Positions 32,927-41,416 of a stretch of 44,271 nucleotides of DNA are shown here, piece after piece. The stretch comes from JBNKDD01 sp050288085 (lineage in GTDB: Bacteria > Chloroflexota > Anaerolineae > Aggregatilineales > UBA3940). The stretch lies in the NCBI GenBank assembly GCA_050288085.1, contig JBNKDD010000012.1, forward strand, positions 1-44,271, read 5' to 3'. Below the pieces are notes generated by a model that made no database searches, was not told the DNA's origin, and was given only the letters and a program-made list of their open reading frames with translations. A program made the position numbers and the translations under genes. Each line of letters opens with the position of its first letter. The stretch's first letter is position 1.

Positions 32927-33621
32927 GCCAGGAACTTTTCAGCCTCAGCATATGACTCCGGTGTACCAATATCAAGGAACGGACCGCTGCCCTTGTAACC
33001 ATACAGTCCCTTGCCTATCCAATCCGGGAAGACTTCCTTTTCGAGGGATATCGGCTGATCAGGAGGGATGCTCTGTAGAACCTCGCGCCCGAAAAGATAA
33101 ATCCCCGCATTGATCCATCCAGAACCACCGGATGCACCTTTTTCATCGAACTTGATGACTTCTCCGCTCGATTCGATTCTGATCTGACCATAGCGGCTCA
33201 TATCAGGAACATGAGTCAAACACAGGGAAGCCTTTGCTTCGCGGGCTTGATGCCACTGCCAGAAGGCTTCCAGGTCGGTCAGGTAAATGGAGTCTCCATT
33301 CATCACCAGCGCAACATCTGATTGGAGCAAAGAGAGGGCTAACCGTAAGGCCCCGGCAGTATCTAACCGGGTCGTTTCCTGGGAGTATTCAAGTTTCAGG
33401 TTGTGGTAGGTATCTCCGAGTTCATCTTGAATTGTTGATCCCATATACCCCGTACAGAGTACCACCTTTCTGATTTCGGTGGCTGCTACCTGATCCAGCA
33501 GATAGGTGATAAAGGGCCTTCCGTTAACCCTCGCCAATACTTTTGGAACATCGGAAACTACCGAGCGCAACCTGGTTCCAGGTCCACCGGCTAAGATCAT
33601 CGCCTCGGACAATTTATACAT
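32923..33621 (-). CDS. Sugar-1-phosphate nucleotidyltransferase (HddC-like)
   Basis: This protein of about 232 residues (from the ATG at 33621) has the nucleotidyltransferase signature LAGGPGTRLRSVVSDVPKVLARVNGRPF near its start, then VVLCTGYMG, VMNGDSIYLTD (metal Asp) and GSGWINAGIYLF. Size and sequence match D-glycero-alpha-D-manno-heptose 1-phosphate guanylyltransferase (HddC) and related enzymes that make GDP- or dTDP-sugars. The base and sugar cannot be fixed from sequence. The start overlaps the epimerase stop by eight bases; a TTG start at 33642 is less likely. Its stop overlaps the phosphatase ATG. Confidence 0.8.
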   Translation of the reverse strand: MYKLSEAMILAGGPGTRLRSVVSDVPKVLARVNGRPFITYLLDQVAATEIRKVVLCTGYMGSTIQDELGDTYHNLKLEYSQETTRLDTAGALRLALSLLQSDVALVMNGDSIYLTDLEAFWQWHQAREAKASLCLTHVPDMSRYGQIRIESSGEVIKFDEKGASGGSGWINAGIYLFGREVLQSIPPDQPISLEKEVFPDWIGKGLYGYKGSGPFLDIGTPESYAEAEKFLA

Positions 33622-34552
33622 TCTTGAACTGTCCACGCCCAAACATACGATACCCTTTTAACAATTCTTGAATACCATCATCCAGGGAGCGCTTTGCCTC
33701 GAACCCGGCTTCGCGTAGTCGTTGGTTGGAAACCAGATAATTTCGCTTGTCAGGATCACTGCCAATCGGTGCAAAGTGAATATAAAACTTGGGTACGTAT
33801 TCCTGGATTTTTAGAGCCAACTCTTCTTTTGAAAGATTGGCTGCATCCAACCCAACGTTATATGGTTTCCCGACCATTTGCTCGGCATGCTCAACGCAGT
33901 AGATGAAACAATCGGCCACATCACGGATATGGATATAGTTGCGTTTAAAGTCCTTTTCGAAAATCGTGATATAACCGTCTGTAACTGCCGCATAGGTAAA
34001 GTGATTTACCAACAGGTCCAGACGCAGACGGGGAGACATGCCAAAAACAGTCGCTAAACGCAGAGTGATCGTGTTAGGGCTGTCCAGTAACAATAACTCT
34101 GCATCAACCTTTGTCCGCCCATAGAGAGAAATAGGCTCTAGAGGAGAATCTTCGGTGCAATGAAGCTCGCCTGACTTGGTGCCATAACCGCTGTTAGTGT
34201 TGGGGAAAACGATCAGTTGATCGGTGCTGCGCAGCCGGTTGATTAAAGCGATAGCATCCAGGTTCACAGCCCGCGCCAGCCAGGGGTTCCTATCACAGGC
34301 TGGGCCACCAACTATCGCCGCCAGGGGAATGATAACATCGACATCTTTTAGGAGAGATGTTACTAGCTGCTCATCACGGACATCTCCTCTCTGAAAATCA
34401 AATTCCGGGTTGGCGCACAGATGAAAGAGCGTATTCTGATTGTAGATTAGCGAGTCTACTGCCGTGACCCGATAGCCGTCCCTTAATAAATGTTCGCATA
34501 AAATTGAGCCAAGATATCCTGCTGCACCGGTTACAAGAATATGTTTTTTCAT
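33614..34552 (-). CDS. NAD-dependent sugar epimerase/dehydratase (SDR)
   Basis: This 312-residue extended short-chain dehydrogenase (from the ATG at 34552) has GAAGYLGSILCEHLL (NAD-binding), DVIIPLAAIVGG, and the active-site YGRTK with catalytic Tyr and Lys (about 141-145) in SLYGRTKVDAE. It resembles UDP-glucose 4-epimerase and GDP-sugar dehydratase/reductase types. In this cluster it probably modifies the nucleotide sugar made by the neighbouring genes, but the reaction is open. The longer frame from 34597 lacks a good ribosome site; ATG 34552 follows TAAGGAT. It is divergent from the GT2 gene. Confidence 0.8.
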   Translation of the reverse strand: MKKHILVTGAAGYLGSILCEHLLRDGYRVTAVDSLIYNQNTLFHLCANPEFDFQRGDVRDEQLVTSLLKDVDVIIPLAAIVGGPACDRNPWLARAVNLDAIALINRLRSTDQLIVFPNTNSGYGTKSGELHCTEDSPLEPISLYGRTKVDAELLLLDSPNTITLRLATVFGMSPRLRLDLLVNHFTYAAVTDGYITIFEKDFKRNYIHIRDVADCFIYCVEHAEQMVGKPYNVGLDAANLSKEELALKIQEYVPKFYIHFAPIGSDPDKRNYLVSNQRLREAGFEAKRSLDDGIQELLKGYRMFGRGQFKNV

Positions 34553-34568
34553 GGTCTTATCCTTAATG

Positions 34569-34588
34569 GGTATTTCAGGAATAATACC
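34569..34588. promoter_or_regulatory. Inverted repeat in divergent promoter region
   Basis: GGTATT (34569-34574) and AATACC (34583-34588) form a dyad with an 8-base spacer, between the divergent epimerase and GT2 genes. It may be an operator or a hairpin in the epimerase leader. The evidence is only the symmetry. Confidence 0.3.
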
Positions 34589-34700
34589 ATGCCCCATTAT
34601 CGTTTACATAATACGCTGCGTTCCGATTTAGGCTGAAAACTTTTTATGTGACATAATACTGATATTGCACTATCTGGCAAAAGAAAGATGGATACTAAAA

Positions 34701-35723
34701 GTGGCTCAAGTCAAATCCCCCCCAAAGCTATCAGTCGTGCTTTCGTTTAAGAATGAAGAAGCTGTCCTGCCGGAACTAATCCGGCGGCTGCGTACGGTTC
34801 TACTAAACGAGCGCAAAGAAGGTCATTTAAAAAGTCACGAGTTGATCTTTGTAAATGACCTATCAACTGATCGATCCGAGAAAATACTTCTCGATGCAGC
34901 ACAGGGAAATGACGACATAAAAATCTTGACGATGTCTCGAACATTTGGCGTTGCACCCTGCGTGTTGGCCGGGATGGAATACTCATCAGGCGATCTTGTT
35001 GTTTATATGGATGCTGACCTCCAAGACCCGCCGGAGGTTATCCCTGAATTACTACAAGTATGGCGAGAGGGAGAGGAAGTTGATGTTGTGCATACAGCCC
35101 GCCTATCGCGTGCCGGAGAGTCTCAACTCAAGTTATGGGTTACTCAACTGGGATACAGAATTTTGAGAAGATTTTCAGATATTGAACTACAAATTGAAGT
35201 CGGCGATTTTAAACTGCTTTCGCGGCGAGCCGTGAATCACCTCATCACGTTTAGAGAAAAAAACCCTTATATACGGGGATTGGTGCAGTGGATTGGATTT
35301 AATCAGGTCACCATTCATTATCATCGAGAGGCACGATTTGCAGGAAAAACTAAATTTCCGCTTTTAGACCCTCAGGTAATACGACATTTCCTGACCTCAG
35401 CCCTGATCTCTTTTTCGGATATCCCTTTACAATTATCAACGCTATTAGGTTTACTGACTTCACTCTCTGCTTTTGGTGTTTTAATTCATACTCTGATTGA
35501 GAAACTCCGCGGGCGAAACCTCCCCGGCTGGACGGCGATCATGGTCGCTATGTTATTTCTCGGCGGCGTACAGCTGCTCTCAATTGGGTTTCTGGGGCTG
35601 TATATCAATTCAATTTTCGTTGAGTCAAAGCGCCGTCCAAACTACATTATCAAACATACCTATGGTTTCGAGAGCCAGAACCTGCCTATTCAGCAACGAG
35701 AGGATAAGCATAAAGCTCAGTGA
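34701..35723 (+). CDS. Family 2 glycosyltransferase with C-terminal membrane helices (DPM1/ArnC-like)
   Basis: This protein of about 340 residues (GTG 34701 proposed; TTG at 34665 is possible) has a GT-A domain: LSVVLSFKNEEAVLPELI near the start, MDADLQDPPEVIPELL (DxD-type metal motif), GDFKLLSRRAV, and HREARFAGKTKFPL. Two membrane helices follow (about 245-320). The layout matches polyprenyl-phosphate glycosyltransferases such as ArnC, GtrB and DPM1, which load a sugar onto a lipid carrier at the inner face of the membrane. Such donors feed GT-C membrane enzymes, and the two polytopic proteins just downstream (opposite strand) could be such users (inference). Confidence 0.85.
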   Translation: MAQVKSPPKLSVVLSFKNEEAVLPELIRRLRTVLLNERKEGHLKSHELIFVNDLSTDRSEKILLDAAQGNDDIKILTMSRTFGVAPCVLAGMEYSSGDLVVYMDADLQDPPEVIPELLQVWREGEEVDVVHTARLSRAGESQLKLWVTQLGYRILRRFSDIELQIEVGDFKLLSRRAVNHLITFREKNPYIRGLVQWIGFNQVTIHYHREARFAGKTKFPLLDPQVIRHFLTSALISFSDIPLQLSTLLGLLTSLSAFGVLIHTLIEKLRGRNLPGWTAIMVAMLFLGGVQLLSIGFLGLYINSIFVESKRRPNYIIKHTYGFESQNLPIQQREDKHKAQ

Positions 35724-35740
35724 TGAGCGCTGAGAACTGG

Positions 35741-37756
35741 CTAAGGGATCTCATATAAGGCCATTTTGTCGCCACGAATCACGACAGGTAGCTGAAGCTC
35801 CCAGTCTGCGGATGTCAATACCTGTGTGAAACCATACTGCTGTGCAAGAGCGTTCCACTCTTCTGGGGTTCGCTCCGCCCACAATTCCTGGACTGAATCA
35901 AGCGGGGCCAGATAGCCTTTATGCCGGGTTTCGACCGGCGGGTTAAAATAGTCAACCCCGTAGATATCATCCAGAATATGCGCTACTGCCGGGGCAGAAC
36001 TGACCGAATACGGGAGCATATCCAGCGCGCCAGGCTCCATTAACACCGCACGGCCTGTACGAAGCTGCAAATAGCGCTGATCGTCCGACGATATCAGCAG
36101 CAAGCCCTCACCCTCCGAGACCTTTTCCAAGACCGGATCGAATTGCGTCGGGTAAATTGCAGGTAGTCTTTCCTCCTCGAACGAATTGACGACCCAAACG
36201 ATAATGGCTCCCCCGATCACGATCAGACTCAAGATTGTTATGATCTCTGAAGCGCGTCCGACTATCACATTAACGGATGTCTGTTCTTTCTCTGCGGCAG
36301 CCGAACGTCTCCAGAAGATGATCAGGCCGGAAGCAATGACAAATATTAATAGACTGAGAGGCGCTATGTTCAGCAATTCAATGCCCCAGAAGATCAAGGT
36401 ATCAAACGCTGCATAGGCCACAAAAAAGAGAAGCATGATCCAGAAAGGGTATTCACCCTGTTTGATAATGACCAGGGGCAGAACGAGGCTGTATATGATC
36501 AACATAATCCCGGTCCAAAATGGTGGGATCACATGGATGTAAGGCAGTGAAAGGGCCACTAAGCTGAACGGCAGAATCAATTGGATCGATGCCGTGTTGC
36601 GATACTGCCACATCAGCCCTAGAAAGATCGGGACATAGCTGAGGGAAATGATATTCAAAAAGCGTGAAGGCAGCAGCACTGAAATTTCATTTACATAAGG
36701 CAGTGGAAGCTGGGAAACCAGTGTAGCGCCTACCGCCATGCCGGTGATGATCACCACACTGCGTAAGAGGAATTTCTCCCCTTTTGATAGATTCAGTTTT
36801 GGCAGCAGCAGCCCCATCACACCGACCAGCACAACACTCGCTACGACGATGATCCCAAAAGCAGGAAACAGCAATGGCCCATAGCGATGACCATCCCAGT
36901 AGGCCAGATAAGGATCAAGATAGGTAGCCGCAACAGACGATTCCAACCGGTCTATCGGATATGCTAGCCGCTGCCATAGGAAGCTGACTACACACAGCCC
37001 ATAACCAATCAAGACGTATTTCAGGTTGCTGACCAGCTTTTTCCAATCCCATAACATGGCCGCGAATACCGACAGGGCAGCCCAGAATCCAAGTGAGAGA
37101 TGAAAAGCCGGGATCATCCCTAACAAGAAAAAGGCCCATTTATACCGGTCGTTCGCGATCAGGGGGTAGACCAGAAAAACGAATAAGAAACCCAGCATGC
37201 CATAGGTGTGGGGATGTCCCATCAACATGATGGGATAATTGAAAGCCCAACCACCAAATATTAATTGCAGCGTATACTGCATAGACATTAGAAACAAAGG
37301 GGTTAAGATGGCAATCCTGACATCCTTGCTGAAAGTGAGCCCCCACAGCCCCGCTCCCCAGAAAAAGATAACCCCGGCCAGGCCCGAAAAAATGAGTGAA
37401 ACAACAAGTTCGGATAGTCCTAAATACAATCCTAACCCAGCCAATTGTCCCCAGAGATTCCAGGCATTCACCTGATACATATAATATGGGTTGTCCGGTG
37501 GGTAACTGACAGTCCCGGCAAGCACCTGTCCTTGCTCGACGGCTAATTGCAAGTTGGGCTGTAATAATCCCAGGAACAGACCAATGATGCCCGTCACAAC
37601 GAGCAAAATAAACCACTGCTGTTTCTCCGGGCAATCTTTGAATCCGGTCAGGATTTGTTTGGGGTCATACCATTTTGGCGTTGAATAGCCTGCCGAATCG
37701 AACTTTTCTTCACCTACAGGCTCTACCGGTTCTTGATCTTTATCGAACTCGTTCAA
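35741..37756 (-). CDS. Polytopic membrane protein, paralogue 1 (possible GT-C enzyme)
   Basis: This 671-residue protein has a charged N-terminus (1-45), about 13 membrane helices (50-525) and a soluble C-terminal domain (530-671; LPAIYPTQFDPVLEKV, GLLLISSDDQRYLQLRTGRA, DYFNPPVETRHKGYL). I do not recognise a named family. The layout resembles GT-C glycosyltransferases and YfhO-like glycan proteins, and the gene lies in a glycan cluster. It starts with TTG at 37756 after GAGG, as does its neighbour. It is a tandem duplicate of the gene at 37809-39821: residues 169-386 differ at one position only, whereas residues 387-530 are strongly diverged. Confidence 0.7.
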   Translation of the reverse strand: MNEFDKDQEPVEPVGEEKFDSAGYSTPKWYDPKQILTGFKDCPEKQQWFILLVVTGIIGLFLGLLQPNLQLAVEQGQVLAGTVSYPPDNPYYMYQVNAWNLWGQLAGLGLYLGLSELVVSLIFSGLAGVIFFWGAGLWGLTFSKDVRIAILTPLFLMSMQYTLQLIFGGWAFNYPIMLMGHPHTYGMLGFLFVFLVYPLIANDRYKWAFFLLGMIPAFHLSLGFWAALSVFAAMLWDWKKLVSNLKYVLIGYGLCVVSFLWQRLAYPIDRLESSVAATYLDPYLAYWDGHRYGPLLFPAFGIIVVASVVLVGVMGLLLPKLNLSKGEKFLLRSVVIITGMAVGATLVSQLPLPYVNEISVLLPSRFLNIISLSYVPIFLGLMWQYRNTASIQLILPFSLVALSLPYIHVIPPFWTGIMLIIYSLVLPLVIIKQGEYPFWIMLLFFVAYAAFDTLIFWGIELLNIAPLSLLIFVIASGLIIFWRRSAAAEKEQTSVNVIVGRASEIITILSLIVIGGAIIVWVVNSFEEERLPAIYPTQFDPVLEKVSEGEGLLLISSDDQRYLQLRTGRAVLMEPGALDMLPYSVSSAPAVAHILDDIYGVDYFNPPVETRHKGYLAPLDSVQELWAERTPEEWNALAQQYGFTQVLTSADWELQLPVVIRGDKMALYEIP
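36599..37252 (-). repeat. Near-identical tract shared by the tandem paralogues (copy 1)
   Basis: The tract codes residues 169-386 of paralogue 1 and matches 38664-39317 almost base for base, including silent sites (for example 36841-36960 is the same as the stretch starting near 38905). The flanking sequence is far more diverged, a pattern expected from gene conversion. Confidence 0.8.
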
Positions 37757-37808
37757 TTAAAACCTCGTTTCAAGTATAAAAACAGATACTGATTCCTCAA
37801 ACAACAGG

Positions 37809-39821
37809 CTATTGAATCTCGTATAAGGCCGTGTCATCGTCACGGATCACGACAGGAAGTTGAAGCTCCCAATCTGCGGATGTCAATACCTGTGTGAAAC
37901 CATACTGCTGTGCAAGATCGCTCCATTCTTCTGAAGTTCGGGCCGCCCACAGTTCCTGGACTGAATCAAGCGGAGCCAGATAGCCTTTATGCCGGGTTTC
38001 AACTGGTGGATTAAAATAGTCAATCCCGTAGATATCATCCAGAATACGCGCTACTGCCGGGGCAGAGCTAACCGAATACGGAAGCATATCCAGTGCACCG
38101 GGTTCCATTAACACGGCACGGCCTGTACGAAGCTGCAAATATCGCTGATCGTCCGACGATATCAACAGCAAGCCCTCACCCTCAGAGACCTTTTCCAAAA
38201 CCGGATCATATTGTACTGGGTAAATTGCAGGTAGTCTTTCCTTGAATGATTCGGTGATCCCCCAAATAACAGCCCCTGCGATCACAACCAGACTCAGCAA
38301 AGTAGTGAATTCCGAAACACGCCCAAACTTCAAATTAAGGGATGTTCGTTTTTTCTCTATAATAGCTGTGCGTTTCCAGAAAATGATCAGGCCAGAAGCA
38401 ACAATAAATGTTAACAGGTTAATCACAGCCTTATCAAGTATCTCAATGCCCCAGAAGATCAAGGTAACGAACGCTACATAGGCTACGAAGAAGAGAGTCA
38501 GCGTTCGGATCTGGAACTTACGGCGTTTAATGATGACCAGGGGCAGAACGAGGCTGTATATGATCAACATAATCCCGGTCCAAAATGGTGGGAGTACATT
38601 GATGTAGAACAGCGCAAGGATCAGTAAACTGAGCGGTAGAATCAGCCTCATCTCTGGCGCTTCACGATACTGCCACATCAGCCCAAGAAAGATTGGGACA
38701 TAGCTGAGGGAAATGATATTCAGAAACCGTGAAGGCAGCAGGACTGAGATTTTGTTTACATAAGGCAGTGGAAGCTGGGAAACCAGCGTAGCGCCTACCG
38801 CCATGCCGGTGATGATCACCACACTACGTAAGAGGAATTTCTCCCCCTTTGATAGATTCAGCTTTGGCAGCAGCAGCCCCATCACACCGACCAGCACAAC
38901 ACTCGCTACGACGATGATCCCAAAAGCAGGAAACAGCAATGGCCCATAGCGATGACCATCCCAGTAGGCCAGATAAGGATCAAGATAGGTAGCCGCAACA
39001 GACGATTCCAACCGGTCTATCGGATATGCTAGCCGCTGCCATAGGAAGCTGACTACACACAGCCCATAACCAATCAAGACGTATTTCAGGTTGCTGACCA
39101 GCTTTTTCCAATCCCATAACATGGCCGCGAATACCGACAGGGCAGCCCAGAAGCCAAGTGAGAGATGAAAAGCCGGGATCATCCCTAATAAGAAAAAGGC
39201 CCATTTATACCGGTCGTTCGCGATCAGGGGGTAGACCAGGAAAACGAATAAGAAACCCAGCATGCCATAAGTATGTGGGTGTCCCATCAGCATGATAGGA
39301 TAATTGAAAGCCCAACCGCCAAATTCAAATCGCAATGTGTCATGAATAAATTTCAGAAACAAAGGGGTTAAAACAGCTATTCTGATGTCCTTGCTGAAAG
39401 TGAAGGCCCACAGCCCTGCCCCCCAGAAAAAGATGATCCCGGCCAGACCCGAAAAAATGAGTGAAACAACAAGTTCGGATAGTCCTAAATACAATCCCAA
39501 CCCAGCCAATTGTCCCCAGAGATTCCAGGCATTCACCTGATACATATAATACGGGTTGTCCGGTGGGTAGCTGACAGTACCGGCAAGCACCTGTCCTTGC
39601 TCGACGGCTAATTGCAAGTTGGGTTGCAGCAACCCCAGGAACAGACCAATGATGCCCATCACAGCGAGTAAGATGATTAACTGCTGTTTCTCCGGGCAAT
39701 CTTTGAATCCGGTTAGGATTTGTTCGAGGTCATACCATTTTGGCGGTTGCTCGCTTATCGGATCGACCTTCTCCTCGGTTGCGGGCTCGATTGGCTCCCG
39801 GTCTTTATCGAACTCGTTCAA
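37809..39821 (-). CDS. Polytopic membrane protein, paralogue 2 (possible GT-C enzyme)
   Basis: This 670-residue protein has the same domain order as paralogue 1: acidic N-terminus, about 13 helices and a C-terminal soluble domain. It also starts with TTG (39821). The two proteins agree almost perfectly in 169-386 and closely in 531-670, but differ widely in 1-30, around 155-168 and in 387-530. The variable middle region spans several helices and loops and could set substrate choice (inference). The function is unknown; a GT-C-like sugar transferase is the best guess. It is upstream of paralogue 1 in the same direction, 52 bases apart. Confidence 0.7.
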   Translation of the reverse strand: MNEFDKDREPIEPATEEKVDPISEQPPKWYDLEQILTGFKDCPEKQQLIILLAVMGIIGLFLGLLQPNLQLAVEQGQVLAGTVSYPPDNPYYMYQVNAWNLWGQLAGLGLYLGLSELVVSLIFSGLAGIIFFWGAGLWAFTFSKDIRIAVLTPLFLKFIHDTLRFEFGGWAFNYPIMLMGHPHTYGMLGFLFVFLVYPLIANDRYKWAFFLLGMIPAFHLSLGFWAALSVFAAMLWDWKKLVSNLKYVLIGYGLCVVSFLWQRLAYPIDRLESSVAATYLDPYLAYWDGHRYGPLLFPAFGIIVVASVVLVGVMGLLLPKLNLSKGEKFLLRSVVIITGMAVGATLVSQLPLPYVNKISVLLPSRFLNIISLSYVPIFLGLMWQYREAPEMRLILPLSLLILALFYINVLPPFWTGIMLIIYSLVLPLVIIKRRKFQIRTLTLFFVAYVAFVTLIFWGIEILDKAVINLLTFIVASGLIIFWKRTAIIEKKRTSLNLKFGRVSEFTTLLSLVVIAGAVIWGITESFKERLPAIYPVQYDPVLEKVSEGEGLLLISSDDQRYLQLRTGRAVLMEPGALDMLPYSVSSAPAVARILDDIYGIDYFNPPVETRHKGYLAPLDSVQELWAARTSEEWSDLAQQYGFTQVLTSADWELQLPVVIRDDDTALYEIQ
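38664..39317 (-). repeat. Near-identical tract shared by the tandem paralogues (copy 2)
   Basis: Partner of 36599-37252, lying about 2,065 bases away in direct orientation. One amino-acid change (Glu to Lys at residue 357) was seen over the shared tract. Confidence 0.8.
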
Positions 39822-39882
39822 CTAAAGCCTCGTTTTGAACACCTGAACGGGTAATTTTTGCTATTGAAGGATCATGCCCAAC

Positions 39883-41394
39883 TCATTGAGAATCGTACCA
39901 GCGCTCAAGCTTCACAGATGTCATTTCTTTAATATGGTCGGCGGTTTCTAATCCGAACTTACCGGCAACCATATCCAGATAGCGGTCATTGGTGAAATAA
40001 GTCTGAAAAGCCTGATCTCGGAAACGAAGGACCTCGGCGGCAGAAAGGTACTTGGTCGGTAGTGGCAGCGTATCTATTGAATGCTGAGAATAACCAGACC
40101 AGGTTTCCGGCAGTTGCCACCTCTCAACCTGAGCGATGCGGTAGAGTTCTGATCCCGGATAAGCCATCGCGCTGTAGAAGTTCGCAAACTCACAGTTTAA
40201 TTCTACCGCCATATCGAGCGTCTCTTGCATGGTCTGCATATTATCTTCGGGCAAACCAAAGATATAATTTCCAATGATATAGACTCCGGCTTTCCTGACC
40301 TCTTCAACAATTTTGTAGATGTCGTCCTGGTCAACGCCCTTCTGGGCATCACCGCGTACATGGTCATTACCGGCTTCAAAGCCGAATGCCAGCCAGTTGA
40401 TTCCGGCACGTTTCAGCTTCTCAAGCATGCCATCTTTGATCGTATCGACCCGTGTATAAGCCCAGATATTCAAATCATATCCGCGCTCGATGATCAGATC
40501 ACAAATAGCATTGATATGCCTTTTGTTAAGGACAAACATCTCATCGGCGAACTTAATATTGCGCACGCCGTATTCAGTCACCAGGGTGTCGATTTGCTCA
40601 ATAATCGTCTGGGGACTCCAGAAGCGATAGCTGTTTACGCTCTCTTTTATTCCTACAACTTTTTCGCCACTCTTAAAGGGCGCTTGAATGCAGCAAAAAT
40701 TACAGTGGTATGGGCATCCCAGGGTCGTATAAATCGAGGCATAGGGCTGGCGTTGTAACCCGTCAAAGCAGTGCCAGTTATGTGCCCGATACTTATCCAT
40801 CGGAAGTTTATTCCAGGGGATGCCTGTCATTTCTTCATCAAGATTTTGCAGCAGCGGAGCTGGAGCCGTCATACGGACCTGATCGCCTTCCCAGTACCAC
40901 AAATCATGTACTTTACTGAGGTCTGCAGCCTGTGATTTAAGCGCCTGTAGGAGTTCGACCAGCGTGTAAAGACCCTCACCGGAGGCGACATAATCAGCAT
41001 CTTCTTCTCGCAGTGTACGTTCTGGTAAGGCAGCGACATGCCCCCCCACGAGAATCACCCTGGCTTCGGGTATGTTACGTTTAATCGCCGAGCAGACGGC
41101 ACTGGCACCCGGCATGACCTGCGTAGAAGCAGAGGGTTGATGGCCGTAAACGACTACAGCGGTCAGTACCGGATTGAGATAGGCGATTTGATCGGCGACT
41201 TCCTCTGGTCCCAGGTTCAAGGCGGTGGCGTCAATGATCTCAACCGAGAATCCCTTCTTTTCAACAAAGGTAGCCATCAATCCGGCCCAAACCGGATTCT
41301 CGATTGCGGTAAGCGATGAGCTTAATGATTGGTATATCTTCTTCTGATTTGCCGGGTTCACCAGCACCAGATCGAGTTTTGTTTTAGTCGTCAT
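39883..41394 (-). CDS. B12-binding-domain radical SAM protein
   Basis: This 503-residue protein has an N-terminal cobalamin-binding-type Rossmann domain (about 1-150; ILVGGHVAALPERTL, DYVASGEGLYTLVELL) and a radical SAM domain with CPYHCNFCC giving C227, C231 and C234 for the [4Fe-4S] cluster. NIKFADEMFVLNKRH, AYTRVDTI and WLAFGFEAGNDHV are core TIM-barrel segments. The DxHxxG cobalamin ligand motif is not evident, as in many members. The class includes methyltransferases acting on unactivated carbons and ring-modifying enzymes. In a sugar cluster it could methylate or rearrange the sugar (inference). ATG 41394 lies 22 bases after the ColD-like gene stop. Confidence 0.85.
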   Translation of the reverse strand: MTTKTKLDLVLVNPANQKKIYQSLSSSLTAIENPVWAGLMATFVEKKGFSVEIIDATALNLGPEEVADQIAYLNPVLTAVVVYGHQPSASTQVMPGASAVCSAIKRNIPEARVILVGGHVAALPERTLREEDADYVASGEGLYTLVELLQALKSQAADLSKVHDLWYWEGDQVRMTAPAPLLQNLDEEMTGIPWNKLPMDKYRAHNWHCFDGLQRQPYASIYTTLGCPYHCNFCCIQAPFKSGEKVVGIKESVNSYRFWSPQTIIEQIDTLVTEYGVRNIKFADEMFVLNKRHINAICDLIIERGYDLNIWAYTRVDTIKDGMLEKLKRAGINWLAFGFEAGNDHVRGDAQKGVDQDDIYKIVEEVRKAGVYIIGNYIFGLPEDNMQTMQETLDMAVELNCEFANFYSAMAYPGSELYRIAQVERWQLPETWSGYSQHSIDTLPLPTKYLSAAEVLRFRDQAFQTYFTNDRYLDMVAGKFGLETADHIKEMTSVKLERWYDSQ

Positions 41395-41416
41395 CCCAGT
41401 TCTTCCTATGTAAGCA

